Positions 1-6,127 of a DNA stretch of 8,302 nucleotides are shown here, one piece after another (the stretch's first letter is position 1; every line of letters starts with the position of its first letter). Origin of the DNA: Chloroflexota bacterium (GTDB lineage Bacteria > Chloroflexota > Anaerolineae > UBA1429); NCBI GenBank assembly GCA_014360745.1, contig JACIWY010000143.1:1-8302 (forward strand). The letters are read 5' to 3'. A program made the position numbers and the translations under genes. The notes under the pieces are model-generated. The model was not told the origin of the DNA. It ran no database searches and was given only the letters and a program-made list of their open reading frames with translations.

Positions 1-401
1 AAGTTTTCCTTGGCCACGTCTGGGTAAAGGAGATACTCCCAGATCGGTTTGCGCGGAGAGCCGTGGGCAAGGGTGAAATCCCCCTCGACGCGCGTCTCGG
101 GCAGGGCCTCGAGATAAGCTCGCGACGATTCGCTCAGCTGGGCGCGGTTCCAGAGGTTGGCCTGACGGGCATCGGGGTTAAACATACCCAGGTCGGCCTT
201 GCCTAATACCCCCCAGTCGTGATTGCCGGCGATGGCAATATGTTCGAACTCGCGCAGGCGGGCGATGCACTCATTGGGCCGCGGGCCATAGCCCACGACA
301 TCGCCCAGAGACCAGATCATGTCGAACGCCGACACTTCCGCCAAAACGGCCTCGAGCGCGACCAGGTTCGAGTGAATGTCAGACAATACCAGAATACGCA
401 T
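1..401 (-). CDS. Calcineurin-like metallophosphoesterase, C-terminus cut by window edge
   Basis: The first 133 residues of a YfcE/COG0639-type phosphoesterase can be read. Seen: the metal-binding motif SDIHSN (residues 7-12, Asp8 and His10), GDVVGYGPRPNEC (33-45, Asp34), GNHD (59-62, Asn60, His61) and a later HGSP (113-116, His113). These occur in the usual order for a dinuclear-metal phosphoesterase. The family hydrolyses phosphomono- or diesters in the cytoplasm, and some members act on cyclic nucleotides; the substrate here cannot be named. The ATG at 399-401 is chosen because the protein opens directly with the first beta strand (MRILVLSDIH) and a GGGGAGGGGAAAG purine tract lies just upstream. 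No signal peptide is seen. It follows gap on the same strand after 142 bp but has its own promoter, so it is probably transcribed independently. The remaining half, including the last metal-binding histidines, lies beyond position 1. Confidence 0.9.
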   Translation of the reverse strand, partial: MRILVLSDIHSNLVALEAVLAEVSAFDMIWSLGDVVGYGPRPNECIARLREFEHIAIAGNHDWGVLGKADLGMFNPDARQANLWNRAQLSESSRAYLEALPETRVEGDFTLAHGSPRKPIWEYLLYPDVAKEN

Positions 402-427
402 ACTCTTTCCCCTCCCCATGTGGGCGC

Positions 428-456
428 AGTGTAGCATGGGAGGGGGAGAGATTCAA
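428..456 (-). promoter_or_regulatory. Sigma70-type promoter for the metallophosphoesterase
   Basis: On the minus strand, TTGAAT (451-456) is separated by exactly 17 bp from TACACT (428-433), and the -10 box is preceded by TGC, an extended -10 arrangement. Transcription would begin near 421, giving a leader of about 20 nt that consists mostly of the ribosome binding site. Box matches are 4/6 each; the spacing and position make this the best promoter in the window. Not experimentally supported. Confidence 0.55.
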
Positions 457-502
457 GCAAGGCCTAGTTTTGGCGTCGTACCTGTAGGGTTTCTCACGGC
501 GG

Positions 503-520
503 CCTGCCGTTGGCGGCAGG
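503..520 (-). terminator. GC-rich hairpin downstream of gap, possible terminator
   Basis: CCTGCCG (503-509) and CGGCAGG (514-520) form a perfect 7-bp stem with a 4-nt loop. Read on the minus strand it begins 23 nt after the gap stop codon. There is no U-tract after it, so it is not a classical intrinsic terminator. It could instead be an RNA 3' end stabiliser or part of an interspersed palindromic repeat. The outer TACCTG (479-484) can also pair with CAGGTA (517-522), in competition with this stem. Confidence 0.35.
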
Positions 521-543
521 TATGAAAAGGAGCAATTCGCATG

Positions 544-1545
544 TCACTCCAACGACCTGGCCACCGAGACCACCTCGCGCACGAGTTGGCTGGCATAACC
601 CCACTCGTTGTCATACCAGCTCATTACTTTGACCAGATCACCGTCCACGACTTGGGTCATTTCTAGGTCGATGACCGAGGCCCGTGGATCGCCGACAATG
701 TCGCTGGAAACCCAAGGATCGTCGGTTACGCCGACGATGCCTTTGTAACGATCGCTCTCGGCCTCTTCTCGAAAGATCTGGTTAACCTCGTCCACCGTCG
801 TCGGCCTTTCGGTCACAAAGACGATATCGGCGAGAGAACCGCAGGCCACCGGACCACGTACGGCGACGCCGTCGAATTTGCCCTCATATTGGGGCAAAGC
901 GCGGGTCGTGGCAATGGCCGCGCCGGTGGAGGTGGGCACAAAGTTGGCCGCGCCCGCCCGACCACGACGCAAGCTGCGACTGGGCGAATCCACAATGGAC
1001 TGTGTCGAGGTATAGGCATGGACGGTGGTCATAATGGCTTTCTTGATGCCGATTCTGCGGCCCATAATCTCTACCACAGGGGTGATGCAGTTGGTGGTGC
1101 AGCTCGCGCAGGAGATGACCTGAGAACGCCCCTCAGGGGTATTGACGCCATGTACAATAGTCGGCACATCGGCGCTTCTGGCGGGGGCAGAGAGAATGAC
1201 ATATTTGGCCCCGGCATCCAGATGTTTAATCAAATCCTCTCGCCTTTCAAAGACGCCAGTGCTCTCAATAACGATATCTATGCCCAGTTCGCCCCAGGGC
1301 AGCCGAGCCGGTTCGTGCTCGCGGAGTGCTTTGTAATGCTTGCCATCCACGACAAGCTCGCCATCCTCGACGCCGACCGATCTGGCATATTTGCCGTACA
1401 CCGTGTCATATTTGAGCAGGTAAGCTAAATTCTCGACAGGAACGATATCGTTAATCGCCACCAACTCGATTCCTGGGGTGTCAAGGATGATCTTGAACGC
1501 CGCTCTGCCGATTCTGCCTAACCCGTTGATCGCAACTTTGGCCAT
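544..1545 (-). CDS. gap: Type I glyceraldehyde-3-phosphate dehydrogenase
   Basis: This 333-residue protein catalyses reversible oxidative phosphorylation of glyceraldehyde-3-phosphate to 1,3-bisphosphoglycerate with NAD, in cytoplasmic glycolysis/gluconeogenesis. Seen: Rossmann motif INGLGRIGR (6-14), Asn32-Asp33 at the end of the second strand (Asp favours NAD over NADP), SCTTNC (148-153) with the nucleophile Cys149, HAYT (176-179) with catalytic His176, Pro188, PTSTGAA (204-210), and the C-terminal SWYDNEWGY block. Length is normal for the family. The ATG at 1543-1545 has GGGAGG 6 nt upstream. Family variations include TGAAIA where TGAAKA is usual, and RGPVACGSLADI in the phosphate-binding region. 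The latter resembles the GS-type group found in haloarchaea and some bacteria rather than the enterobacterial GapA type; that subgroup call is from memory. The preceding minus-strand gene ends 127 bp upstream, and gap carries its own TATAAT, so it is probably monocistronic. Confidence 0.97.
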   Translation of the reverse strand: MAKVAINGLGRIGRAAFKIILDTPGIELVAINDIVPVENLAYLLKYDTVYGKYARSVGVEDGELVVDGKHYKALREHEPARLPWGELGIDIVIESTGVFERREDLIKHLDAGAKYVILSAPARSADVPTIVHGVNTPEGRSQVISCASCTTNCITPVVEIMGRRIGIKKAIMTTVHAYTSTQSIVDSPSRSLRRGRAGAANFVPTSTGAAIATTRALPQYEGKFDGVAVRGPVACGSLADIVFVTERPTTVDEVNQIFREEAESDRYKGIVGVTDDPWVSSDIVGDPRASVIDLEMTQVVDGDLVKVMSWYDNEWGYASQLVREVVSVARSLE

Positions 1546-1560
1546 GGATAGCCTCCCTCA

Positions 1561-1595
1561 ATATGCTAGTTTACAATTATTATACAACAACAAAA
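1561..1595 (-). promoter_or_regulatory. AT-rich candidate promoter for gap
   Basis: A sharply AT-rich island in GC-rich DNA carries a perfect TATAAT on the minus strand (1579-1584), which would start transcription near 1572 and give a leader of about 27 nt containing the GGGAGG site (1552-1557). No good -35 box lies 16-18 bp upstream of it. An alternative is TTGTTG followed after 16 bp by TAGCAT. The region is a convincing promoter location, but the exact boxes are uncertain. Confidence 0.45.
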
Positions 1596-1672
1596 GTTGG
1601 CGAACGGCCGGGATCGGTTAGAAACCTGGTTGGCTCGGGTTGGGAGAGCGGACGGCGCAAGAAAGGAGCACT

Positions 1673-2629
1673 CTATAGCAAGGAATAGAGGTAGGGCAAG
1701 GTTTGCGCCGGATTGCGCTGGCGCAACAGCTCCTCCATGGTCTCGGCATCGATGCGCTCGGCGATCTCTTCGAGTTTGCGGGTGAGCTGGGTGACGGCGG
1801 CAAAGTTGGCCACCACGTCGATCTCTTTGGAAAAGACGTCAAAGGCGTACCAATCCTGATCGTAGCCCAGCTTTTTGAGGGCGTAAAAGAATTCGACAAA
1901 TTCCCAAAGGTGGTAAGCGCCCGGCAGCATGTCCCAATCCCAGCGTCCGTCATTGTCGTTCAAATGTACATAAAAAAGGCGCCCGGCGCGGGCTAACAGC
2001 GCCGCCGATTGGGCAGGGCGTTCGCCAGCATAGAGGGCATGGCCGACGTCCAACGTAACGCCCAAGTTGTCGGCGCCGACGATCCGACAAAAGATGGCCG
2101 CCTCGGCGGCGGTGCCGAACAGGCAACGAGCCCGCGGGTCGCTCAGCTTGTACTCGATGCAGATACGCACCTCGGGGGCATGTGCACAGGCTGTGGCAAA
2201 AGCCTCGGCGGCGACGTCATAGGCGCGCGCATAGTCCAGCTCAAAGATATAGTCGGCGCCGTCGTTCAGCGGGCAGGTGGTGATACGTCGGCATCCCAGC
2301 TCCTGGGCGAGGTCCATCGCCCGACAAAGGTCTTCCACGGCCTCTTGGCGCTCGGCGGCCGATTCGGCACTGAAGGAGCCTCGCCACCATTTGCCGGTGC
2401 GGCGCGAGCGAAAGTTCACGGCGGCGATGCCCAGACCATGCTCGGCCAGGAGGCGTTTGAGCAGCGCCATATCGCCGAAATCGCCCGGGTAGGCCAGTTC
2501 TAGCCCGTCCAGGTCTGGAATGCGCGCCGCCAACGCCATACGCTCAGCCAGGTCGCGATCGGGTTGATAATTCATGTAGCGGTTGCGCTGTGCGCCCAAG
2601 AACGCGCTGATCACGGCCAGTTTGTTCAT
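1673..2629 (-). CDS. Xylose-isomerase-like TIM-barrel sugar isomerase/epimerase
   Basis: This 318-residue cytoplasmic protein fits the AP endonuclease 2/xylose isomerase-like TIM-barrel superfamily (PF01261 type), whose members interconvert, epimerise or dehydrate sugars using a divalent metal. Candidate metal ligands are at strand ends in the expected order: Glu159 in CIEYKLSDPR, Asp194 and His197 in LDVGH, His222 in YVHLNDND followed by Asp231/Asp233 (WDWD), and Asp264 in YAFDVFSKE. A final Asp instead of Glu, and the His-then-Asp-x-Asp pattern, resemble Pseudomonas-type L-rhamnose isomerase more than tagatose epimerase; this is family recall, not an alignment. The last ~40 residues form a charged helical tail. 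The ATG at 2627-2629 follows a strong AGGGAGGGG site. It lies back to back with the ThDP enzyme gene across a 200-bp control region, so the two may be co-regulated. The substrate is unknown; IolE/IolI-like or uronate/deoxysugar roles are alternatives. Confidence 0.82.
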   Translation of the reverse strand: MNKLAVISAFLGAQRNRYMNYQPDRDLAERMALAARIPDLDGLELAYPGDFGDMALLKRLLAEHGLGIAAVNFRSRRTGKWWRGSFSAESAAERQEAVEDLCRAMDLAQELGCRRITTCPLNDGADYIFELDYARAYDVAAEAFATACAHAPEVRICIEYKLSDPRARCLFGTAAEAAIFCRIVGADNLGVTLDVGHALYAGERPAQSAALLARAGRLFYVHLNDNDGRWDWDMLPGAYHLWEFVEFFYALKKLGYDQDWYAFDVFSKEIDVVANFAAVTQLTRKLEEIAERIDAETMEELLRQRNPAQTLPYLYSLL

Positions 2630-2720
2630 GCCGATCCCCTCCCTTGGTTAAAGGTCTATTCAAGGCTTGGTGTATATTGCGCGAAAAAGGGGATTGTGCC
2701 AAGCAAGCCGGCGATCGATG

Positions 2721-2734
2721 AGGCGGGACCGCCT
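2721..2734. promoter_or_regulatory. Palindromic operator candidate AGGCGG-GA-CCGCCT
   Basis: Six-base arms pair perfectly around a GA centre. It sits between the two divergent genes and about 12 bp upstream of the candidate -35 box of the ThDP gene, a position suited to an activator or a repressor acting on both directions. No regulator gene is visible in the window, and GC-rich palindromes of this size arise by chance, so this is a candidate only. Confidence 0.3.
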
Positions 2735-2745
2735 GTGCTCCGGGG

Positions 2746-2775
2746 CTGGCGCTCGATTGTGGCTTGGGATACAAT
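2746..2775 (+). promoter_or_regulatory. Candidate promoter of the ThDP enzyme gene
   Basis: TACAAT (2770-2775) matches the -10 consensus at 5/6 positions and is preceded at 18 bp by CTGGCG (2746-2751), a poor -35. Transcription would start near 2782 and give a leader of about 48 nt before the ATG at 2830. If this is right, the longer reading frame beginning at 2764 cannot be the true start. Confidence 0.35.
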
Positions 2776-2815
2776 GGGCATGATTTGCGTTTGTGTGTTG
2801 CTTGCATCCCAGGAG

Positions 2816-2820
2816 AGGAG
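2816..2820 (+). promoter_or_regulatory. Shine-Dalgarno site that fixes the ThDP enzyme start
   Basis: AGGAG at 2816-2820 lies 9 nt before the ATG at 2830-2832. The upstream in-frame ATG at 2764 has no such site and overlaps the presumed -10 box, so the shorter protein is preferred. Confidence 0.7.
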
Positions 2821-2829
2821 CCGAGTTCG

Positions 2830-4494
2830 ATGAAGATTCCCGCGGCGAACGGATTGGCCCGCATTTTAAAGGCCGAGGGGGTGGAGTGGGTTTCCACCTT
2901 CCCGGTGTGTTGTGTCAACAATGCCCTGGGCCAAGAGGGCGTCCCGTTGATCATGATGCGCGACGAGCGCTATGCCGTCGCGGTGGCCGATGCGTACTCG
3001 CGCATCACGGGGGGCAGCCGGATCGGCGTTTGTACAGTCATGGGCGGCCTGAACCCCGCCGGCTTGCAGATGGCCTACGGCGCGTTGGCCCAGGCTTTTG
3101 AGGATTCCTCGCCGGTGCTCTGCATCTCGGACGGCGTGCCCGTCAGCGCACAAGGGCGAGGGCGGTATGATATGGACCTCGGCTTTCGCTCGGTCACCAA
3201 GTGGATAGGGCACATCGACGTGGCCGAACGCACGCCGGAGATCATGCGCCGCGCCTTTACCTTTTTGCGCACGGGGCGGCCTGGCCCCGTGTTGGTGACG
3301 ATGCCCCGGGGCCTGGGCGAGTATGATGTAGATGACCATCCTTATCGACCGGTCAAGGGGTGGCGTGCTGCGCCCGATCGGGCCGATGCGCAGGCCGCTG
3401 CCGAGGCGCTATTGGCGGCCAAGCGCCCTTTGATCTATGTGGGAGAGGGGATCTATTACGCCGGCGCGCTGGAGGAGCTGCGAACCCTGGCGGAATTGGT
3501 CGACGTGCCAGTGCTGACCACGCTCAAAGCCAAGAGCGCCTTTCCCGAGAATCATCCGTTGTCCGTCGGCGTGCGCGGCGAGCTGGCGAACAAGTTCCTG
3601 TGGGATTGCGACCTCATCCTGGCCGTCGGCACCAGCCTGGGTGGGGGCCATTTTCGTCATGTCATCCCCGATGCCGAGCACAAGACGATCATTCATTGCA
3701 CTATCGACCCGGTCGATCTCAATGCCCATTATCCCAGCGCGTATGCCCTGCTTGGCGATGCCCGTTTTGCCTTGCAGGCCCTTATAGAGGAGATAAAAGT
3801 GCGCACCGGTGGGCGAGGCAGGCCCGACGCCGGGGTAAAAGAGGAAATCCAGGCCGTCAAAGAGGCGATGATGGCGCGCTATCGCCCGCTCATGGAAGCG
3901 GATGAGACGCCCATCAATCCCTATCGCGTCTATCGCGACCTGCGCACCGTGTTAGACCCGCTCAAATCATTCATAACGCACGACTCGGGCAACACGCGGG
4001 ATCAACTTTCCACCGTGTACGAGGCGGTGGCCCCGCGAACCTTTATGGGCTGGGGGAATGTGTCGACGTTGGGCTTTGGGCTGGCGGCGGCCATGGCGGC
4101 TAAACTGGCCCATCCTGACTGGCAATGCGTCAATGTCACCGGCGATGCCGGCGTGGGTTATATGCTGGGCAACATGGAAGCGCTGGTGCGCCACCAAGTG
4201 GGCGTGACGACGGTGCATATCAATAACGGCGGCTTCGCCGGCTACGGCCCTGGCTTTTGGGGGGCGGGGCATGATCCCTACACCTGCGAGGTGTGCGAGC
4301 ACGATGTGGCCGATATGCACCGCGCGCTGGCCGCCATTGGCTATCATGCCGAGGATGTCACCGAGCCGGGGGAGATCATCCCCGCGCTGCGGCGCGCCCT
4401 GGCGGCCAATGCCGAGGGGCGGCCCGCCTATTTGGAGGTGATCTGTAGCCAGTATCCGGTGTTTGGGGCCTGGGTGACGGCGGCGAGGCACTAA
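2830..4494 (+). CDS. Thiamine-diphosphate-dependent enzyme, acetolactate synthase superfamily, function unknown
   Basis: This 554-residue protein has the three-domain layout of the acetolactate synthase/benzoylformate decarboxylase superfamily: PYR domain (~1-165) with the cofactor-activating Glu46 in MRDERYAVAVADAY, central domain (~185-325), and PP domain (~365-545). The ThDP/Mg signature starts at GDAG (438-441, Asp439) and ends at INN (464-466). The family makes or breaks C-C bonds next to carbonyls, usually on 2-keto acids. The loop where relatives have an FGxPG-type turn reads FPVCCVNN (24-31), and a CEVC pair (486-489) lies in the stretch after the cofactor site, so it is not a standard IlvB. 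At 554 residues it is shorter than IolD or Xsc as I recall them. It is cytoplasmic, with no signal peptide. It is divergent from the TIM-barrel isomerase gene, suggesting a shared pathway. The exact reaction is not inferable. Confidence is high for the fold and low for any substrate. Confidence 0.9.
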   Translation: MKIPAANGLARILKAEGVEWVSTFPVCCVNNALGQEGVPLIMMRDERYAVAVADAYSRITGGSRIGVCTVMGGLNPAGLQMAYGALAQAFEDSSPVLCISDGVPVSAQGRGRYDMDLGFRSVTKWIGHIDVAERTPEIMRRAFTFLRTGRPGPVLVTMPRGLGEYDVDDHPYRPVKGWRAAPDRADAQAAAEALLAAKRPLIYVGEGIYYAGALEELRTLAELVDVPVLTTLKAKSAFPENHPLSVGVRGELANKFLWDCDLILAVGTSLGGGHFRHVIPDAEHKTIIHCTIDPVDLNAHYPSAYALLGDARFALQALIEEIKVRTGGRGRPDAGVKEEIQAVKEAMMARYRPLMEADETPINPYRVYRDLRTVLDPLKSFITHDSGNTRDQLSTVYEAVAPRTFMGWGNVSTLGFGLAAAMAAKLAHPDWQCVNVTGDAGVGYMLGNMEALVRHQVGVTTVHINNGGFAGYGPGFWGAGHDPYTCEVCEHDVADMHRALAAIGYHAEDVTEPGEIIPALRRALAANAEGRPAYLEVICSQYPVFGAWVTAARH

Positions 4495-4500
4495 CCGCTT

Positions 4501-4517
4501 TCGTGTCTGAGGCACGA
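4501..4517. terminator. Hairpin between convergent genes, weak terminator candidate
   Basis: TCGTGTC (4501-4507) and GGCACGA (4511-4517) pair as a 7-bp stem with one G-T pair and a 3-nt loop, lying 6 bp after the ThDP gene stop and 27 bp beyond the GH32 stop on the other strand. Its position in a 50-bp convergent gap suits a bidirectional terminator, but neither side carries a run of Ts. Confidence 0.3.
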
Positions 4518-4544
4518 TGAGGCCCAAGATAGATACGGATTCAG

Positions 4545-6041
4545 TTAGAGACAGCCTAGAGGTGTTGGTGCCATTTGCCATGCCTCGACCGACCGCACCG
4601 TAGCCGCGCTGCCTTGGGCGAACAGGGCCACACCCAGGCTGTCCTCGCGCGTCGGATAGATGCGCTGGGTCACACATTGGCGGCGGTTGGCAAACACCTC
4701 CAACATGGAACGGTCGAGGAAGATGCGCAACCGCAGCGGCTCGTCGGGGTCAAGGTGAAGAGGCGCTGTCTGCACACGGACATCCTGTTGTGGCACATCG
4801 CCGCGGGCGATGGGGTGCCGTTGAAAGACGTTGCTGGCGAGGGTCGAGCGTCGGGTATCGATGGCGAGGGTGCCGGCCGCCGTATCTACGAGGATGATCG
4901 TCTCCTCAGTGTCATCGGGGCTGGCGCGCACCTTGAGGCCGAGACGCCCGCCCTTTGTTACCTCGGCGACCAGGCTCAGCTCCATTGTGTCGCCGGCGAT
5001 CCCTGCCAGCCTTTGCTCTTCGCCGTCGCCCAGCATGAACCCCTCGATGTGGCGCGGCTCGCGGCGCAGGGCCTCGAACTCGACCGGCGGATCGATCTGT
5101 AGCCTTCCGGCCTCGTCGAGGGACAGCGCGCGCGGCAATGTCATCACGCCCAAGGCATTCGTCACCAACCCCTCGCCGGCGCGCTGATCCAGCGCCCAGG
5201 CCCAAAAGAGGCGCCGTCCGCGATCGTCGATCAGGCTCTCCGGCGCAAAGCAGGGGCCACCGGGCCAGTTCATGCGCAGGTGCTCTTCTGGCACAAACGT
5301 GCCGACGCCCTCGCGTGTCTCCCAACGGCCGAGGTAAATCCGCGCGCCCCATGGATGGCTGATGCACAGCAGGGCGTGGCGGTTGCCCAGGGCAAAGAAA
5401 TCGGGGCAGGCGCAATCCTCTTCCTCTCCCGTCCAGTGGGGATTGGGGTTGTAAAAGGGGCGCAGGTAGCGCCACCGAAGCAGATCGGGGGAGGAAAAAA
5501 GGTAGGCCGTGTCGTACAGGTTGTGCGGCTTGACCTTGCCCCCCAGGATGACATAATAAGTGTCGCCCTCTAGCCAGGCGTGGGGGTCAAACACGTTGTA
5601 CACGCCCCAACCAGGATCGCCTTCCTGGGGAATGGGGATCACGGGGTTGTGCTTGCTCTTGCGCCAGCGGATCAAGTCGTCATCCTCGGCAAAGGCCAGG
5701 CAGGTCCCGGCGCCCACACCGTGATAGACGAGCGTCGGCACGCCATCCTTGGTGAGCAAAGCGCAACCGGAAAAGATGCCCATCTCTGGATCGCCGGGAG
5801 CGGGGGCCAGAGCGGTAGGGTGATAGTCCCAATGGAGCAAATCCGCCGACGAGACATGCCCCCAGCAATGCCCCCCGTGGGGTAGGGCGGGGTCTTGAAA
5901 GATGTAAAAGAGGTGGTAGCGTCCCTTCCAAAAGAGGGCGCCATTGGGATCAAAAGGGCGAGCGGCGCCCTCCGGGGCGATCAAATGATAGCGGGGGGCG
6001 TAAGGATCGCTCAATCCCTCCGCGATGATATTCATTTTCAT
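4545..6041 (-). CDS. Divergent GH32 beta-fructosidase-like glycoside hydrolase
   Basis: This 498-residue protein has the GH32 layout: a five-bladed propeller (~15-310), then a C-terminal beta-sandwich ending in FLDRSMLEVFANRRQ (441-455), the classic DRSxxEVF block. Other hallmarks are DPNG (31-34, presumed nucleophile Asp31) followed by KGRYHLFY, WGHVSSADLLHW (60-71) and FSGCALL (90-96). The family cleaves terminal fructosyl units from sucrose, inulin or levan. No signal peptide is present, so it would act on imported oligosaccharides. Catalytic motifs depart from the norm: FDPNG for NDPNG, VFDPHAW (150-156) for FRDPKV, and CACPDF (210-215) where WECPDF supplies the acid/base Glu; EEED lies at 206-209. 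A non-fructan substrate or different chemistry is possible. The ATG at 6039-6041 is used because AGGAG lies 10 nt upstream; an 80-residue upstream extension of the frame would run into the dehydrogenase gene and looks non-coding. It is the last gene of the minus-strand cluster. Confidence 0.88.
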   Translation of the reverse strand: MKMNIIAEGLSDPYAPRYHLIAPEGAARPFDPNGALFWKGRYHLFYIFQDPALPHGGHCWGHVSSADLLHWDYHPTALAPAPGDPEMGIFSGCALLTKDGVPTLVYHGVGAGTCLAFAEDDDLIRWRKSKHNPVIPIPQEGDPGWGVYNVFDPHAWLEGDTYYVILGGKVKPHNLYDTAYLFSSPDLLRWRYLRPFYNPNPHWTGEEEDCACPDFFALGNRHALLCISHPWGARIYLGRWETREGVGTFVPEEHLRMNWPGGPCFAPESLIDDRGRRLFWAWALDQRAGEGLVTNALGVMTLPRALSLDEAGRLQIDPPVEFEALRREPRHIEGFMLGDGEEQRLAGIAGDTMELSLVAEVTKGGRLGLKVRASPDDTEETIILVDTAAGTLAIDTRRSTLASNVFQRHPIARGDVPQQDVRVQTAPLHLDPDEPLRLRIFLDRSMLEVFANRRQCVTQRIYPTREDSLGVALFAQGSAATVRSVEAWQMAPTPLGCL

Positions 6042-6051
6042 TAGGGCTTCT

Positions 6052-6056
6052 CTCCT
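6052..6056 (-). promoter_or_regulatory. Shine-Dalgarno site that fixes the GH32 start
   Basis: AGGAG on the minus strand lies 10 nt before the ATG at 6041 and 16 nt before a second ATG at 6035. This supports the start at 6041 over the frame opening at 6281 and makes 6035 less likely. Confidence 0.65.
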
Positions 6057-6069
6057 GCTAGCGCTTGCT
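6056..6069. promoter_or_regulatory. LacI-family-like operator candidate before the GH32 gene
   Basis: The minus strand reads AGCAAGCGCTAGCA, an imperfect palindrome around a central CG (5 of 7 arm positions pair). LacI-family sites, including catabolite responsive elements, share the AAnCGnT core and a CA end, all present here. It lies between the candidate -10 box and the ribosome site, where a bound repressor would block transcription. LacI-type repressors often control sucrose and fructan genes, which fits the downstream enzyme, but no lacI-type gene is in the window. Confidence 0.4.
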
Positions 6070-6075
6070 CCAATA

Positions 6076-6105
6076 TATTTATGGCGCGTCAGGCCGAGTT
6101 TCCAA
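6076..6105 (-). promoter_or_regulatory. Candidate internal promoter for the GH32 gene
   Basis: TTGGAA (6100-6105) and TAAATA (6076-6081) are spaced 18 bp apart on the minus strand in the 86-bp gap after the dehydrogenase gene, inside a short AT-rich patch. The unusually large gap for this cluster supports a separate promoter; box matches are moderate. Confidence 0.4.
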
Positions 6106-6127
6106 CTGTGCTCCGTCTGTCTCCCGC

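Larger units (their letters stand above)
2630..2829. other. Divergent intergenic control region
   Basis: These 200 bp separate the outward-facing sugar isomerase and ThDP enzyme genes. No gene is supported here. Contents seen: the isomerase ribosome site (2636-2643); a weak minus-strand promoter candidate, TTGGCA (2697-2702) facing an AT-rich patch around 2671-2680 with poor -10 matches; a palindrome at 2721-2734; a near-repeat pair GGCGATCGAT (2710-2719) and GGCGCTCGAT (2748-2757) flanking it; and a plus-strand promoter candidate ending at 2775. Confidence 0.6.

Noticed and set aside
219..434. Small plus-strand frame of 71 codons at the left end
   Set aside because: It lies opposite the metallophosphoesterase, whose motifs are unambiguous, and has no supporting features.
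889..1428. 179-residue plus-strand frame opposite gap
   Set aside because: It is antisense to a highly conserved GAPDH gene, with low-complexity Gly/Ala/Arg composition and no family resemblance.
1546..1672. Possible small gene or terminator between gap and the TIM-barrel gene
   Set aside because: Only the gap promoter region and repeated GGTTGG words are visible; there is no stable hairpin with a U-tract and no convincing reading frame.
2009..2503. 164-residue plus-strand frame opposite the TIM-barrel gene
   Set aside because: It is a shadow of the conserved minus-strand gene; no motif or ribosome site supports it.
2764..2829. Upstream ATG for the ThDP enzyme (22 extra residues)
   Set aside because: It overlaps the presumed -10 box, lacks a ribosome site, and the Shine-Dalgarno site at 2816-2820 points to the ATG at 2830; relatives begin close to this point.
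3967..4677. 236-residue open frame on the minus strand opposite the ThDP gene
   Set aside because: It is Arg/His/Gly/Pro-rich, has no recognisable motif and mirrors a clearly conserved gene in GC-rich DNA, as expected for a shadow frame.
4912..5475. 187-residue minus-strand frame overlapping the GH32 gene
   Set aside because: It is an alternate frame of the GH32 coding region with Arg/Pro/Gly-rich composition, typical of GC-rich out-of-frame reading.
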